This document shows, piece by piece, positions 21,234 to 32,787 of a stretch of DNA of 64,000 nt. Each line of letters starts with the position of its first letter. The stretch's first letter is position 1. The position numbers and the translations under genes are program-made. Where the stretch lies: assembly GCA_963989245.1 (NCBI GenBank), contig OZ022340.1:52665851-52729850 (forward strand). Reading direction: 5' to 3'. Source of the DNA: Nansenia antarctica (Eukaryota; Chordata; Actinopteri; Argentiniformes; Microstomatidae). Below the pieces are notes generated by a model. The model had not been told where the DNA came from, searched no databases, and worked only from the letters and a program-made list of their open reading frames with translations.

Positions 21234-21520
21234 CACATGCTGCTAACGCTAACACGTGCTGCTAACCCCTAACACATGCTGCTAACCCCTAACACATGCT
21301 GCTAACGCTAATACATGCTGCTAACGCTAATACATGCTGCTAACGCTAACACATGCTGCTAACCCCTAACACATGCTGCTAACGCTAACACATGCTGCTA
21401 ACGCTAACACATGCTGCTAACGCTAACACATGCTGCTAACGCTAACACATGCTGGTAACGCTAACTCATGCTGCTAACGCTAACACATGCTGCTAACGCT
21501 AACACGCTGCTAACCCTAAC
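21234..21520. repeat. 17-bp minisatellite (CATGCTGCTAACGCTAA)
   Basis: About 16 copies of ACATGCTGCTAACGCTA with CCCCTA variants, directly after the donor of the exon at 20556-21225. It marks the junction between the two duplication units. Confidence 0.95.
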
Positions 21521-21527
21521 ACATGAA

Positions 21528-21740
21528 AGGGCAATTGGTAATTAAACAGTAGGTAGTTAAAGGGCAGTTGGTAGTTAAAGGTCAGTTGGTAATTAAACAG
21601 TTGGTAATTAAACAGTAGGTAGTTAAAGGGCAGTAGGTAATTAAACAGTTGGTAATTAAACTGTTGGTAATTAAACTGTTGGTAATTAAAGGGCAGTTGG
21701 TAATTAAACAGTTGGTAATTAAACAGTTGGTAGTTAAAGG
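21528..21740. repeat. ~14-bp minisatellite, unit 2
   Basis: Same GGTAATTAAACAGT family as 18962-19155, rearranged in copy order. Confidence 0.93.
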
Positions 21741-22139
21741 GCAGAACTATAAGCACGTCTAACAGATGAATGTCATTTATGATAAGGCAGCAAGCTGGCT
21801 TGGAAGGGAGCTGCCAGTCAAGCGTGCAAAGGCCACGCCCACACAGCCTCAGAACTGTATGACCAGGAAGTAGAGCCTAACTAGAAGATTATTTTCATAG
21901 TTTATTATGTGTTAACATTTTTCCTGGACACAAAATACAATTGGAACCATTTAATGTTTACTTTCCAGACCCTTAAATTACAGCAAATGCAATCAGTAAT
22001 ATTATTATTGCATTTGCAGGACGTGTCCTGTCAGTCTAGATGGGAGTTCAGTGAACTGTTTGTCTGTCATGTCTAATCAACCTGCATTGTTTCTGCCTCC
22101 AGTGTTTCCAGCCGCAGGTCCTCTTCAGCTCATGTAACC

Positions 22140-22380
22140 ATGGTAACCATGTATGAACCAGAATGCACCGAGTCCCCTGGATCTGGCCGTGGTTCTCCAG
22201 CCCTGAAAAGCCCACAGTGGGGTCCAGAGATGGTGGCAGTGAAGCTGGAGGAAGAGGATGTAGAGGAGAATGGTGTGATGGTGAAAGAAGAGGATGGAGG
22301 AGACCAAAGGAGGGAGGAGGGAGTGATGGTGAATCAAGAGGACAGAGGAAGAGTAGAGATGAAAGACAGTGAGATGGATG
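22140..22380 (+). CDS. Zinc-finger gene N-terminal exon, copy 2
   Basis: Identical at the protein level to 19553-19793, including the GTGAGT donor and phase 1. Spliced directly to 28614 it gives a continuous frame (EMD, then Asp from the split codon, then QQSSNPGSDSEPSS), so this copy plus the terminal exon is a complete two-exon coding model of about 626 residues. The intron between holds the decamer array, a 30-bp minisatellite and a 4.5-kb hAT stack. Confidence 0.75.
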
Positions 22381-22679
22381 GTGAGTCTTTGTTATTGGTG
22401 AGTGTCATTGCACTGTTGTAAAACCAATGCTGCCAGTGCAGTGTGAGTCAGTCAGTACCTGCATCGTCTGACAGTCCTGCTCTCTCCCGCTGTGTGGGGT
22501 TGATATATCAGGGCTAGTTCCCCAATCTAACCCAGTCCTGGACTACAGGACAGCCACATGTAAACACCGTTATCCAAAGTGACTTACTACATTTGTCTAA
22601 AGTAAGTGAATCAGTTTAAAAAATTGGGGAATAAAACATAATAAAAACAGACAAGAGAGAAACATGATTGAAATAGCAA

Positions 22680-23266
22680 CTGCACTCTACTGCACTCTAC
22701 TGCCCTCTACTGCCCTCTACTGCCCTCTACTGCCCTCTACTGCCCTCTACTGCCCTCTACTGCCCTCTACTGCCCTCTACTGCTCTCTACTGCTCTCTAC
22801 TGCTCTCTACTGCTCTCTACTGCTCTCTACTGCTCTCTACTGCCCTCTACTGCCCTCTACTGCTCTCTCCTCTCCTGCTCTCTACTGCCCTCTACTGCTC
22901 TCTACTGCCCTCTCCTCTCCTACCGCTCTCTACATCTCTCTACTGCTCTCTACTGCTCTGTACTGCCCTCTACTGCCCTCTACTGCCCTCTACTGCCCTC
23001 TACTGCCCTCTACTGCCCTCTACTGCTCTCTACTGCTCTCTACTGCTCTCTACTGCCCTCTACTGCCCTCTACTGCTCTCTACTGCTCTCTACTGCTCTC
23101 TACTGTCCTCTACTGCTCTCTACTGCTCTCTACTGCTCTCTACTGCTCTCTACTGACCCCTGCTGTCCTCTACTGCTCTCTACTGCCCTCTACTGCCCTC
23201 TACTGCACTCTACTGCCCCCTACTGCCCTCTACTGCTCTCTACTGCCCTCTACTGCTCTCTACTGT
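22680..23266. repeat. 10-bp minisatellite CTACTGCCCT, unit 2
   Basis: About 58 decamers, more degenerate than unit 1 (TCTCCTCTCCTGC and TCTACATCTC interruptions). It ends unit 2 of the duplication. Confidence 0.96.
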
Positions 23267-23287
23267 CACACAGTTAGTCAGAGCTTT

Positions 23288-23527
23288 GAACGAGATTATT
23301 AACACCCGAACAGCCATGGGTGGGGTCATTAACACTAGAACAGCCATGGGTGGGGTCATTAACACTAGAACAGCCACGGGTGGGGTCATTAACACCAGAA
23401 CAGCCATGGGTTGGGTCATTAACACTAGAACAGCCATGGGTGGGGTCATTAACACTAGAACAGCCATGGGTGGGGTCATTAACACTAGAACAGCCATGGG
23501 TGGGGTCATTAACACTAGAACGGTCAT
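23288..23527. repeat. 30-bp minisatellite
   Basis: Eight copies of a 30-bp unit containing ATTAACACTAGAACAGCCAT and GGGTGGGGTC. Because the unit is a multiple of three it gives open frames on both strands; not a gene. Confidence 0.95.
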
Positions 23528-24731
23528 TTGACCTAGTGAGTAAAAATAAATTCTACCTTTGAAGTCGATAACATTTCAGGACCCTCCTTTCATGACTTTT
23601 CCGAGATAAGTGCGTTCTACCACCCAGTATCCTGACATGTTCTAAATCTACCTCGTATAAAGCTATTTCTATAACAGGTTTTACCCCAGTTACATACACA
23701 GTAGTGATAGAATATTATATGCAGGGGTGCACATAACTTTTTGGGGCCAGTGCTCAGAGGAGCACCTAGGGATGCTGCTTGGTGCTCCCCAAGCTCGCGA
23801 GTCACGACCCGTCCCACAGGATGGATAAAAAAGGGATACATGGATAACTTATATTAGCAAAACGACATTTATTCATAAATAAAGATGAACGAACAAATTA
23901 TTGTGTGCAAAACAAAAGAAACAAATGCAAAATCAAATGACTGCTCTTTAAGCATGAAAGTCTGTCAGACTCCTTTAAACACAATGAAATCAACTGACAT
24001 CTCTTTAAGCACTAACTGATAGGGATGCTCCGATCTGGATTTTTGGGGCCGATACCGATCACCGATTTTTTTCCTCAAGATCTACCGATACCGATCTTTT
24101 TAAAAATACATAACTGTAGGCCTACTGACTGGATAATAGCCTACATATATTTTGCTTTTTAGACAAAAGTCTTGATCCATTAGGCACCAAGCAAACACAG
24201 ACCCAAGTCAGTCGATATGGCTGTATAAAAGACATCATAAACGTGGCCTTCATGGTTTACATACGCAGGGGTGCAAACTGGCGATGGACCAAAAAGGTGA
24301 CACTTTTTTTTGTCCGTAGATGGTTAGCTCTATCATTAACAGTGGTCTAACAATGATGCGTGTGTAAGTAGCGATGGCCTTGACCGTAACACCCGCATAA
24401 TTAATGTAAGCAACCTGTTCCTAAATTAATTATGCGGGTTCCTGCAGGTTTCAACAAGTTACATTTAAGACCTTTATAAGAACACTTTTAATAGATTTTA
24501 AGACCTATTGAGCAAGTATTGTTATTAGACTCACATTCATTGATTCTTTTCATTAGCAATGCTGGGTGATCTGTTCTGTTGCATATAGAACAATGATAAT
24601 GTAAGTTAGCCTACTTTATCAATTCTTGATTCATTTCCATTGCTTCTCAACACAATACTAGATATAATAGCATAAATAACAGAATAAACTCACACACTTA
24701 CTTACACTGCATAGCCTACATACTGAGATAT

Positions 24732-24732
24732 G

Positions 24733-24778
<46 letters not shown>

Positions 24779-24890
24779 CTCACAGGTACACACACACCTC
24801 TCACAGGAGGGTCACACACACACACCTCTCACAGGTACACACACACCTCTCACAGGAGGGTCACACACACACACACACACACGCTATATT
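24732..24890. repeat. (CA)n with CTCTCACAGG minisatellite
   Basis: CA repeats interspersed with four CACCTCTCACAGG units. Confidence 0.95.
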
Positions 24891-25343
24891 TACTAAAACA
24901 CACACACCGTTGCTACCACTGCAAGTTTGAAGAAATTATAACTTCACATGCCTACAGTCGAATCGCCTCCTTCGGCGATTATCATATCGTGGCCTCTTGT
25001 CTTATCATTTCACATGGCAACATATCAGGGTTTTGGGCGCAGCTTAACGTTGTAAATTAATTTTATTAGAATGCTCGTCCATTAACCAATGTCACACGAG
25101 CAATAAGTGCAAGTTTTGATGTTGTCTCCCATCTGCACGCGTCATATTCCCACGCAGTGGGTCTGGCGACAATAATACATTTTCCGGTCTGACTTTTTAA
25201 ATTAAAATAAAATCGATTCTACGCAAGTCTAAAGCACACAGAAGCCATTAAAAAGGTTTATTTTGAAAGTCTCGCCCTGTGTCTGATCCTGATGTTATAG
25301 AAGCAGCGTAGCAGCATGGTAGAAGCGACGCGAGACAGTCTAG

Positions 25344-25483
25344 GGCTGCGTTCGTAAATTCGCTCTGAGAGCGCCGGAGGGCACACTGGGCTCAACGTCA
25401 TAAAGGGACCAAGTAATTTGATTGGACAAGAGGCATTCCATGACTGCTGGTCAGATTTCCAGAGCGAATTTACGAACGCAGCC
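25344..25483. mobile_element. Short palindromic MITE, copy 3 (best preserved)
   Basis: Perfect 23-bp inverted ends beginning GGCTGCGTTCGTAAATTCGC, with a TAG trinucleotide on both sides (25341-25343, 25484-25486) as probable target duplication. 140 bp. A 3-bp duplication is the PIF/Harbinger habit. Confidence 0.85.
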
Positions 25484-25879
25484 TAGAGCTACACCACTCA
25501 CCGACTCGTTGTTTTTTTGTTGTAAAGTACCCACTCAATATAATAAATAGTGTTGTTCCGATACCATTTTTTTTATCCCGATACCGATACCTGACCGTGC
25601 AGTACTTGCCGATACCGAGTACCGATCCGATACCACGGCGTTTGAAAAAACAAAACAAAAAAACATGTTTTTTGAGCCGCATACTCACCTCGATGTAAAA
25701 TTATTGCTAACACTTAGTCTGGCACTGCTCAAAACCTTTGTAAAACAGGAAAAAATACCAACAGAGTGAATGCTATAGAACTTTTTTTTATTGTCTACCT
25801 GGTATGGTGACAAGAAAATCAACCCCTTATAAAACCTGAAATGTGGCTCTCACAGATGCCAATCAGTGCAATATCCATT

Positions 25880-26195
25880 TAAGATATAAAACAGTCGTAG
25901 TAGTAGTGCAACAGCAAGTGAACATTTACAAACAAAATAACTTTAAGATATAAAACAGTCGTAGTAGTAGTGCAACAGCAAGTAAACAATTACAAACAAA
26001 ATAACTTTAAGATATAAAACAGTCGTAGTAGTAGTGCAACAGCAAGTGAACATTTACAAACAAAATAACTTTAAGATATAAAACAGTCGTAGTAGTAGTG
26101 CAACAGCAAGTAAACATTTACAAACAAAATAACTTTAAGATATAAAACTGTACAAGTAGTGCAACAGCAAGTAAACATTTACAAACAAAATAAGG
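25880..26195. repeat. ~63-bp tandem repeat inside hAT element
   Basis: Five units sharing AAGATATAAAACAGTCGTAG and TAGTGCAACAGCAAGTGAAC; the last one is shortened. Confidence 0.95.
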
Positions 26196-26412
26196 CCCAT
26201 TTGAGACTAACATAAGATGTAGGCCTACCTGAGGGAATAATAATATTTTAGAAGTGCAGCCTGAATTTGGTAAAATAAATAAAAGGATATTTTAAATGTT
26301 AGGAAATGTTATCACAAATGTAAACAAACTCCACTTTAAAAAACAAAAACAAAAGAGCTGGAGCAAAATAAAGTGCACTGCACATTAGTGCAGACATGTC
26401 ACATAGCAGCAC

Positions 26413-26880
26413 TCAGTCCTCCAAATTAAAATCCTTAGGCTTCAAGTTCAAATACATGGGCAGGTTCTTCTTTAAGAAGATGAGCATTTCTACTCTCTCT
26501 CCTAGCAGCCTGTTCCTCTTTTCATCCAGTATGTTGGAAGCTGTGCTGAACAGTCTCTCACTATCTACACTAGTAGAGGGAGCACAGAGAAACACTGCAG
26601 CAGTAGCAGCCAGGGTGGGGAACCGTTCCTTGTTGCTAGTATTGAAACTGGCAGCTTTAGTGCCACCCCTCGACACATTGAGACCGCAAATTGTGCATTT
26701 AGCCGTTGTACACACCGGACTATCCACCTTGAAATATCTCCAAACCGCGGACATGTTCTCCTCACTACACCTCACGCATGCGTGTTTGTTTTTCCGCGAT
26801 AGTGAAAAGCTGCCACGCCATTGGTTGAGAGCAGCTGCTCTGGGCCAATAGCGTTCCAGCAGAGGAGCAGGCCTGGGCAT
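26413..26880 (-). CDS. BED-start/hATC fusion ORF of a deleted hAT
   Basis: An uninterrupted minus-strand frame. The inner Met at about 26753 starts MSAVWRYFKVDSPVCTTAKC and TICGLNVSRGG, the first half of a BED zinc finger (aromatic residues and the CxxC pair; the following His pair is missing). It is followed without a stop by FPTLAATAAVFLCAPSTSVD and SERLFSTASNILDEKRNRLL, a complete hAT C-terminal dimerisation domain ending FNLED. The RNase H-like catalytic core (about 400 residues in relatives) is absent. Such a product could not transpose but might dimerise with active transposase; that role is inference. Confidence 0.7.
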   Translation of the reverse strand: MPRPAPLLERYWPRAAALNQWRGSFSLSRKNKHACVRCSEENMSAVWRYFKVDSPVCTTAKCTICGLNVSRGGTKAASFNTSNKERFPTLAATAAVFLCAPSTSVDSERLFSTASNILDEKRNRLLGERVEMLIFLKKNLPMYLNLKPKDFNLED

Positions 26881-28253
26881 GTCTGGGCATGTCTGTGTTA
26901 GGAAGGCTGTGTCCGGCTACTATAGCAGACAAGCTGAGAAAAACGCAACGTGCTGCGTTTGAACAAGAGTTTGGTATCGGGTGTTATTATTTGTTAGTAC
27001 TCGCCGATACCGATACCAGCATTTTTGTGCGTATCGGTGGCCATGCCGATACTAGTATCGGTATCGGAACAACACTAATAATAAACAACAGTTTAACGAT
27101 CACTTAATACTTTATGGATTGGATTCACCATTCTCGTTTGCCATAGACTACTGTTTGGTAAGGCTTTTGTAAATACTTTTGTTTTGGGACGTGTTTGTGT
27201 TTGGGGCTGTATGATAAAAAAATACCGCGTCTCTTGAAATCACTCTCCAGCTCCTATGACGCTTTGAGGTCAATGCATTATTTTTTGGGGTGAACTACCG
27301 TAATAACCCTAAATGGTTAGAGAGTGCAACGAATCTGCTTTCAGAAACTGTTGGATTTTTTTCGATTGCACATATAGTTCAAGAATTGCGATAGTTTGAA
27401 CGAACCCTGTAAAATCCTGTTGAGAAGTTATCGCAACATAAAAATAACGTTTTCCCACAATAAAATAACTTAAAAGATCGGCTTTTGCGATCGGCCATTA
27501 AAAGACATCATAAAGCCATGACATCTCTTTAAGCACTGCTCTGTTCTGTAAACACTGAAATCAACTTTTCAACAAAAAATTACAGCCTAAGCATTTATTT
27601 ATGCTACAAGCTTAATCATCATCATCACTGCTCTCTTGACTGCTGTTATCACTGTCCTCAATTTCAACCATGGTAGAGGATGTTGTAGGCTATCACTTTA
27701 AATAGCTCATTATTTTGATTGTGCAACAAAGTCTTTTTTTTTTTTTTTATAGAATTCCCAACCATATTCCCTGTGTCAGGGGTCGAGGTGCGATAATGAA
27801 GCTGTAAAACAAACGTCTGAACGTTTGAAAGCTTCAGAGAAAAGAAACGTGTCCCTTGGTGTTGTTTTTCCTTTTTAGCGACGAGTCGTTCGGGACTGAA
27901 TTTTCACGTGGCGGCGTGATAACCGTGATAACCGTGCGATACGCGGAATGAAAGTACGAGTTACGATACTTTCCGAATGTTTTCGTGAGGGGAGTCGCCG
28001 TGGTCGTCATCGGTCGACTGTTGTGATGGATTACTCGTCGGGCCTTCGACTGAGGGGACGGCAAATAGTTACTTAGTGGGGCTTGCAGTGATGCAGCAGT
28101 CAGCAGTTGGATTTTGACGAAGTAAATTCCTCTCCCAGCGCTTCCAGCTGTTGGTGCGCAAGAGCGCGTTCATGCGGCTGATCTGCCGCGCAGTATGCAT
28201 TTTGGCGACGCATGCGCACTGGCGCACCAGTTATGTGCACCCCTGATTATATG

Positions 28254-28613
28254 TCTATGTACAGACAGTTATGAATGATAAACTGTACAGTAGGTCTCGC
28301 GATAGCTATCGCAGCAAAGTACTTGCAGTAGCCTACATTTGATTATGTCTGTAATCCTCAACGGATTTTCATGGAACAAATACAAATTTATTTATGATAC
28401 AGTATATAATGTGTATAAAGTGTATTTATGATACAGTATATAATGTATATACATTTTCAAATATTAGCATATTTATTATTATTATTTCTATATTTTTTTT
28501 TTCTTAATATCCTAATGCTGTATGTAAAGCACTTTGAATTGCTCTTGTTGTATCAAATGTGCTATACAAATAAACTTGCCTATGTAACCCTGTATATGTT
28601 CCTATTCTTACAG
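28254..28613. other. Intron end before the finger exon
   Basis: AT-rich. Contains GCACTTTGAATTGCTCTTGT...GCTATACAAATAAACTTGCC at about 28530-28580, the 3' tail signature of an L2-type LINE or SINE, then a TTCTTACAG acceptor. Confidence 0.6.
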
Positions 28614-30256
28614 ACCAGCAGAGCTCCAACCCAGGTTCAGACAGCGAGCCCAGCTCCACCACACCAGGAAACCATCAACAACACAGGAGCTCGAGGCGGA
28701 AGAATCACCTTAAAACACACCCACAGACTTACACCGGAGAGAAGACCTACCGCTGCCCACTGTGTGGGAAGAGTTTTAGTGAAGCAGGAGCCCTGAAGAA
28801 GCATCAGAGAATACACACCGGAGAGAAACCATACCACTGCTCCCAGTGTGGGAAGAGGTTCAATCAGGCAGGAGACCTAAAGATTCATCAGAGAATACAC
28901 ACAGGAGAGAAACCATACCACTGCTCCCAGTGTGGGAAGAGTTTTAGTGTAGGAGGAAATCTAACGATTCATCAGAGAATACACACCGGAGAGAAACCAT
29001 ACCACTGCTCCCAATGTGGGAAGAGGTTCAATCAGGCAGGAGACCTGAAGATTCATCAGAGAATACACACCGGAGAGAAACCATACCACTGCTCCCAATG
29101 TGATAAGAGTTTCAGTACAGCAGGAGACCTGAAGAAGCATCAGAGAATACACACCGGAGAGAAACCATACCACTGCTCCCAGTGTGGGAAGAGGTTCAAT
29201 CAGGCAGGAAATCTAACGATTCATCAGAGAATACACACCGGAGAGAAACCATACCACTGCTCCCAATGTGATAAGAGTTTCAGTACAGCAGGACATCTAA
29301 AGAGTCATCAGAGAATACACACCGGAGAGAAACCATACCACTGCTCCCAATGTGATAAGAGTTTCAGTACAGCAGGAAATCTAAAGATTCATCAGAGAAT
29401 ACACACCGGAGAGAAACCATACCACTGCTCCCAATGTGGGAAGAGGTTCAATCAGGCAGGAGACCTGAAGATTCATCAGAGAATACACACCGGAGAGAAA
29501 CCATACCACTGCTCCCAATGTGATAAGAGTTTCAGTACAGCAGGACATCTAAAGATTCATCAGAGAATACACACCGGAGAGAAACCATACCACTGCTCCC
29601 AATGTGGGAAGAGGTTCAATCAGGCAGGAGACCTGAAGATTCATCAGAGAATACACACCGGAGAGAAACCATACCACTGCTCCCAATGTGATAAGAGTTT
29701 CAGTACAGCAGGAGACCTGAAGAAGCATCAGAGAATACACACCGGAGAGAAACCATACCACTGCTCCCAATGTGATAAGAGTTTCAGTACAGCAGGACAT
29801 CTAAAGATTCATCAGAGAATACACACCGGAGAGAAACCATACCACTGCTCCCAATGTGATAAGAGTTTCAGTACAGCAGGAAATCTATCGATTCACCAGA
29901 GAATACACACCGGAGAGAAACCATACCACTGCTCCCAATGTGATAAGAGTTTCAGTACAGCAGGACATCTAAAGAGTCATCAGAGAATACACACCGGAGA
30001 GAAACCATACCACTGCTCCCAATGTGATAAGAGTTTCAGTACAGCAGGACATCTAAAGATTCATCAGAGAATACACACCGGAGAGAAACCATACCACTGC
30101 TCCCAATGTGATAAGAGTTTCAGTACAGCAGGAGACCTGAAGAAGCATCAGAGAATACACACAGGAGAGAAACCATACCACTGCTCCCAGTGTGGGAAGA
30201 GGTTCAACACAGCAGGAAATCTAAAGAGGCATCAGAGAACACACACAGGAGAGTAA
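28614..30256 (+). CDS. C2H2 zinc-finger protein, terminal exon with 18 fingers
   Basis: Starts in phase 1 after TTCCTATTCTTACAG and runs open for 546 codons to TAA at 30254-30256. After a ~50-residue basic linker come 18 tandem C2H2 fingers every 28 residues joined by HTGEKPYHC linkers: a nuclear sequence-specific DNA-binding protein. Finger 1 is YRCPLCGKSFSEAGALKKH; the rest alternate between CGKRFNQAGDLKIH and CDKSFSTAGxLKxH types. The fingers are nearly identical, with differences concentrated at helix positions -1, 3 and 6 (Q/T, D/H/N, I/K/S). The last one in frame is FNTAGNLKRHQRTHTGE followed by the stop. The N-terminal exon is probably 22140-22380 (phases agree). Orthology cannot be assigned. 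Confidence 0.93.
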
Positions 30257-30345
30257 CCATACCACTGCTCCCAGTGTGGGAAGAGTTTTAGTGAAGGAGG
30301 AAGCCTGAAGATGCATCAGAGAACACACACAGGAGAGTAACCATA
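30257..30345 (+). pseudogene. Nineteenth finger beyond the stop codon
   Basis: Directly after the TAA the same frame continues with PYHCSQCGKSFSEGGSLKMH and QRTHTGE and another TAA. The GEK linker codon (AAA/AAG in the other fingers) has become TAA in both places, so one ancestral finger has been cut off by a nonsense change or belongs to a readthrough form. Confidence 0.85.
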
Positions 30346-31199
30346 CCACTGCTCTGGAAACGATCGTAGCTCTATGTTGGGTATTACCTAATGGTTATGC
30401 AGAGTTATTACAGGCATGTGAGCCGCACTGCCTATACTGTAATTCATGCGAAGCGAATGTGGCTCGTAATAAAATTAACGATGTTGTTATCAGCCGAGAA
30501 AATGAGTTAAGAAATTATTTTCTTTTACAACTTGAGTACAAGCATTTGCCTGGTTAGTAATCAAACATTAAATCACCCTTCTCTGCCCTCTCCCGCTTCC
30601 AGACGAACACCTACCCTATATTTTAGCACTTGGCTTAATTCAGCCGCTCTTCTTTGAGCCGCTATTCACCTGCATTCAATTTAAAGTATATTTGGTATTT
30701 ATAGAAGGAAGCACGTACGCAATGTTAAACAAGCGCAGCTCGTTTTATAAATAATGCTTATGTCCGTTTAGAAAAATGTGCTTACGTGAAAGTCAAAGAT
30801 GACGTTCAAGTACCTTTTTATAAATGAGGCCCCAGGGGTGGCCAACCAGTTGGAGACTAAGAGCCCCAAAAAATTGTTGGGTTACCAGAAAGAGCCACAT
30901 CATACATGCAGGCTCACAAAATCTCTCACTCACACACACAATACATTTCCAATAGGCTATGAGACCAGTGGTGTCATTTCAGCAAAAGCCAAGGTATGGC
31001 AAGGTACAGAATAGGGGGGGTTGGGGGGGGGTTTCAAATCAGTTGTGCAATAGTCTATTTTGGTGAGTTGTTTCTATACAATTGACTTATATTACATTAA
31101 GGTAATGAATAAAGGAGACAGCTACAGTATGTAGGTAGTAATCTACATCTTTCCTAGCAGGTGGACCTGGTTCAATCTCCTTAGAAACAAAACATTACA

Positions 31200-32787
31200 G
31201 ATTTAGCTATTCTCAACTCTAAATCAACTGCACTGAGACGATTGACAATATCAAAAACATGCTTGCACACACACATAACTTACTGAATCAATCGAGGGAA
31301 TTACAAACACTAGACCACAAACAGTATGCAGTTGGAGTATTCATTGATCTTAAAAAAGCTTTCGACACAATCAATCACAACATATTAATCACTAAACTGG
31401 AACGGTATGGGATCAGGGGGGTAGCATTGCACTGGGTGAGAAGTTATTTAAGAGACAGGAAACAATTTGTGAAGTTGGGAGAGTATTCATCGTCATGCTT
31501 GGACATTGCTTGTGGCGTCCCCCAAGGGTCAGTATTGGGTCCGAAACTGTTTATTCTTTATATAAATGATATTTGCAAGGTATCAAAAACATTAAAATTA
31601 GTACTATTCGCAGATGATACAAATATCTTTTGTTCTGGGGGGAATTTAAAGGAGCTAATGGAGATGATTACTTCAGAAATGTGCAAATTAAAAAGATGGT
31701 TTGACATAAACAAATTATCATTAAACCTAAGCAAAACTAACTACATGTTATTTGGTCATTATAAAATGAATACTCAAGTACAGATACAGGTGTGGACATT
31801 GAAAGAGTTCATGAAATTAAGTTTCTTGGTGTGATAATTGATGATAGAATAAGCTGGTCATCTCATATAAAAAATGTCTGAAATAAACTGTCAAGAAGCA
31901 TTTCAGTACTGAGTAAGGCAAGACACGTTCTGGACCATAAATCACTCCACACTCTCTACTGCTCACTGCTTTTACCATATTTAAATTATTGTGCGGAGGT
32001 TTGGGGCAACACTTATAAATGTAGACTACAATCACTATTAATATTGCAAAAAAGAGCCATAAGGTTAATTCATAATTCCGGTTATAGAGATCACACAAAT
32101 TCATTATTCTTAAAATCAAAAACATTACAATTCACGGATCTGGTCCACCTTCTAACAGCACAAATAATGTATAAAGCAAATAACAACCTACTCCCTAGGA
32201 ATATTCAAAAATTGTTTTTTGATAGAGATGGGAGTTATAATTTGAGGGGGGAGTTAAATTTAAAACATATTTATGTACGTACAACGTTAAAAAGTTTTTG
32301 TATTTCTATATGTGGAGTGAAGCTGTGGAACGGATTGAGTGTGGAGCTAAAGCGGTGTCCAAGCATGACCCAGTTCAAAAAGCGGTATAAAAACATGGTT
32401 TTCACCAGGTACGAGGAGGAAGAAGGGCTTTGATAGTCACCAGTTGTTTTCACATATTATTTGTTTATTTACATTATCTGTTTTCTATTGTTGGTAAATA
32501 TGTAAATACATTTGCTTTAATTAAAAAAAAATATTATATTCATATTGAAGTCAACTGCAGATTATTCATTATTAATCTCTGATTATTGGAGAAGGGGTAG
32601 GATTAGATAAGCTTATGCTTCTTCCTACTCCTTTTCGGACATGTGTTTTAAATAGTGTTTTTTGTTTTGTTTTGTTTTTTCTTGTTTTTGTTTTGTTTTT
32701 TCTTGTTTTTGTTTTGTCTTTTGTTGTTATAACTATTTCTTTTTACACATGTTCGAAATAAAGCTTTCATTCATTCATTCATTCATA
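31200..32787 (+). mobile_element. 5'-truncated non-LTR retrotransposon with (ATTC)n tail
   Basis: Reverse transcriptase blocks in frame: VFIDLKKAFDTINHNIL, CGVPQGSVLGPKLFILYIND, LVLFADDTNIF (catalytic ADD), then after a frameshift near 31800 LLPYLNYCAEVWGNTYK and a C-terminal region ending VFTRYEEEEGL at 32433. The 3' end is AATAAAGCTTTCATTC followed by ATTC repeats. The endonuclease domain is missing. Family not certain (L2/CR1 or Nimb-like). Confidence 0.85.

Larger units (their letters stand above)
18938..23266. repeat. 2.6-kb tandem duplication carrying the zinc-finger N-terminal exon
   Basis: Unit 1 (18938-21506) and unit 2 (21507-23266) are nearly identical over the minisatellite, the upstream region and the MVTMYEPECTESP exon, offset by 2587 bp at that exon. 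Unit 2 ends inside its own decamer array and lacks the second exon of unit 1. Very few differences are visible, so the duplication is recent. Confidence 0.93.
25548..27077 (-). mobile_element. Internally deleted hAT element with TAGTGTTGTTCCGATAC ends
   Basis: The termini TAGTGTTGTTCCGATACC are inverted, and an 8-bp duplication ATAATAAA lies at 25540-25547 and 27078-27085. It is 1530 bp, far shorter than an autonomous hAT. A minus-strand frame (26413-26880) fuses the start of a BED finger to the C-terminal hATC domain. Five copies of a ~63-bp repeat (25880-26195) lie downstream of that frame. Confidence 0.93.
24020..27500. mobile_element. Nested hAT-like element with TAGGGATGCTCCGATC left end
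   Basis: The left end and the CCGATACCGATC repeats just inside are typical of a hAT subterminal region. A matching right end is not clear: the region near 27475-27500 has only GATCGGC repeats, so the copy may be truncated and the right limit is a guess. Confidence 0.45.
23722..28245. mobile_element. 4.5-kb hAT element (CAGGGGTGCACATAAC ends)
   Basis: The termini CAGGGGTGCACATAACT and AGTTATGTGCACCCCTG are inverted. The 8-bp duplication ATTATATG (23714-23721, 28246-28253) is perfect. It has been invaded by at least three other elements: one beginning TAGGGATGCTCCGATC at 24020, the palindromic MITE at 25344 and the hAT at 25548. It lies in the intron of the zinc-finger gene. No intact transposase of its own is seen. 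Confidence 0.92.

Noticed and set aside
28637..29800. Minus-strand ORFs with SGVYSLM repeats
   Set aside because: Antisense of the zinc-finger exon; periodicity comes from the 84-bp finger repeat.
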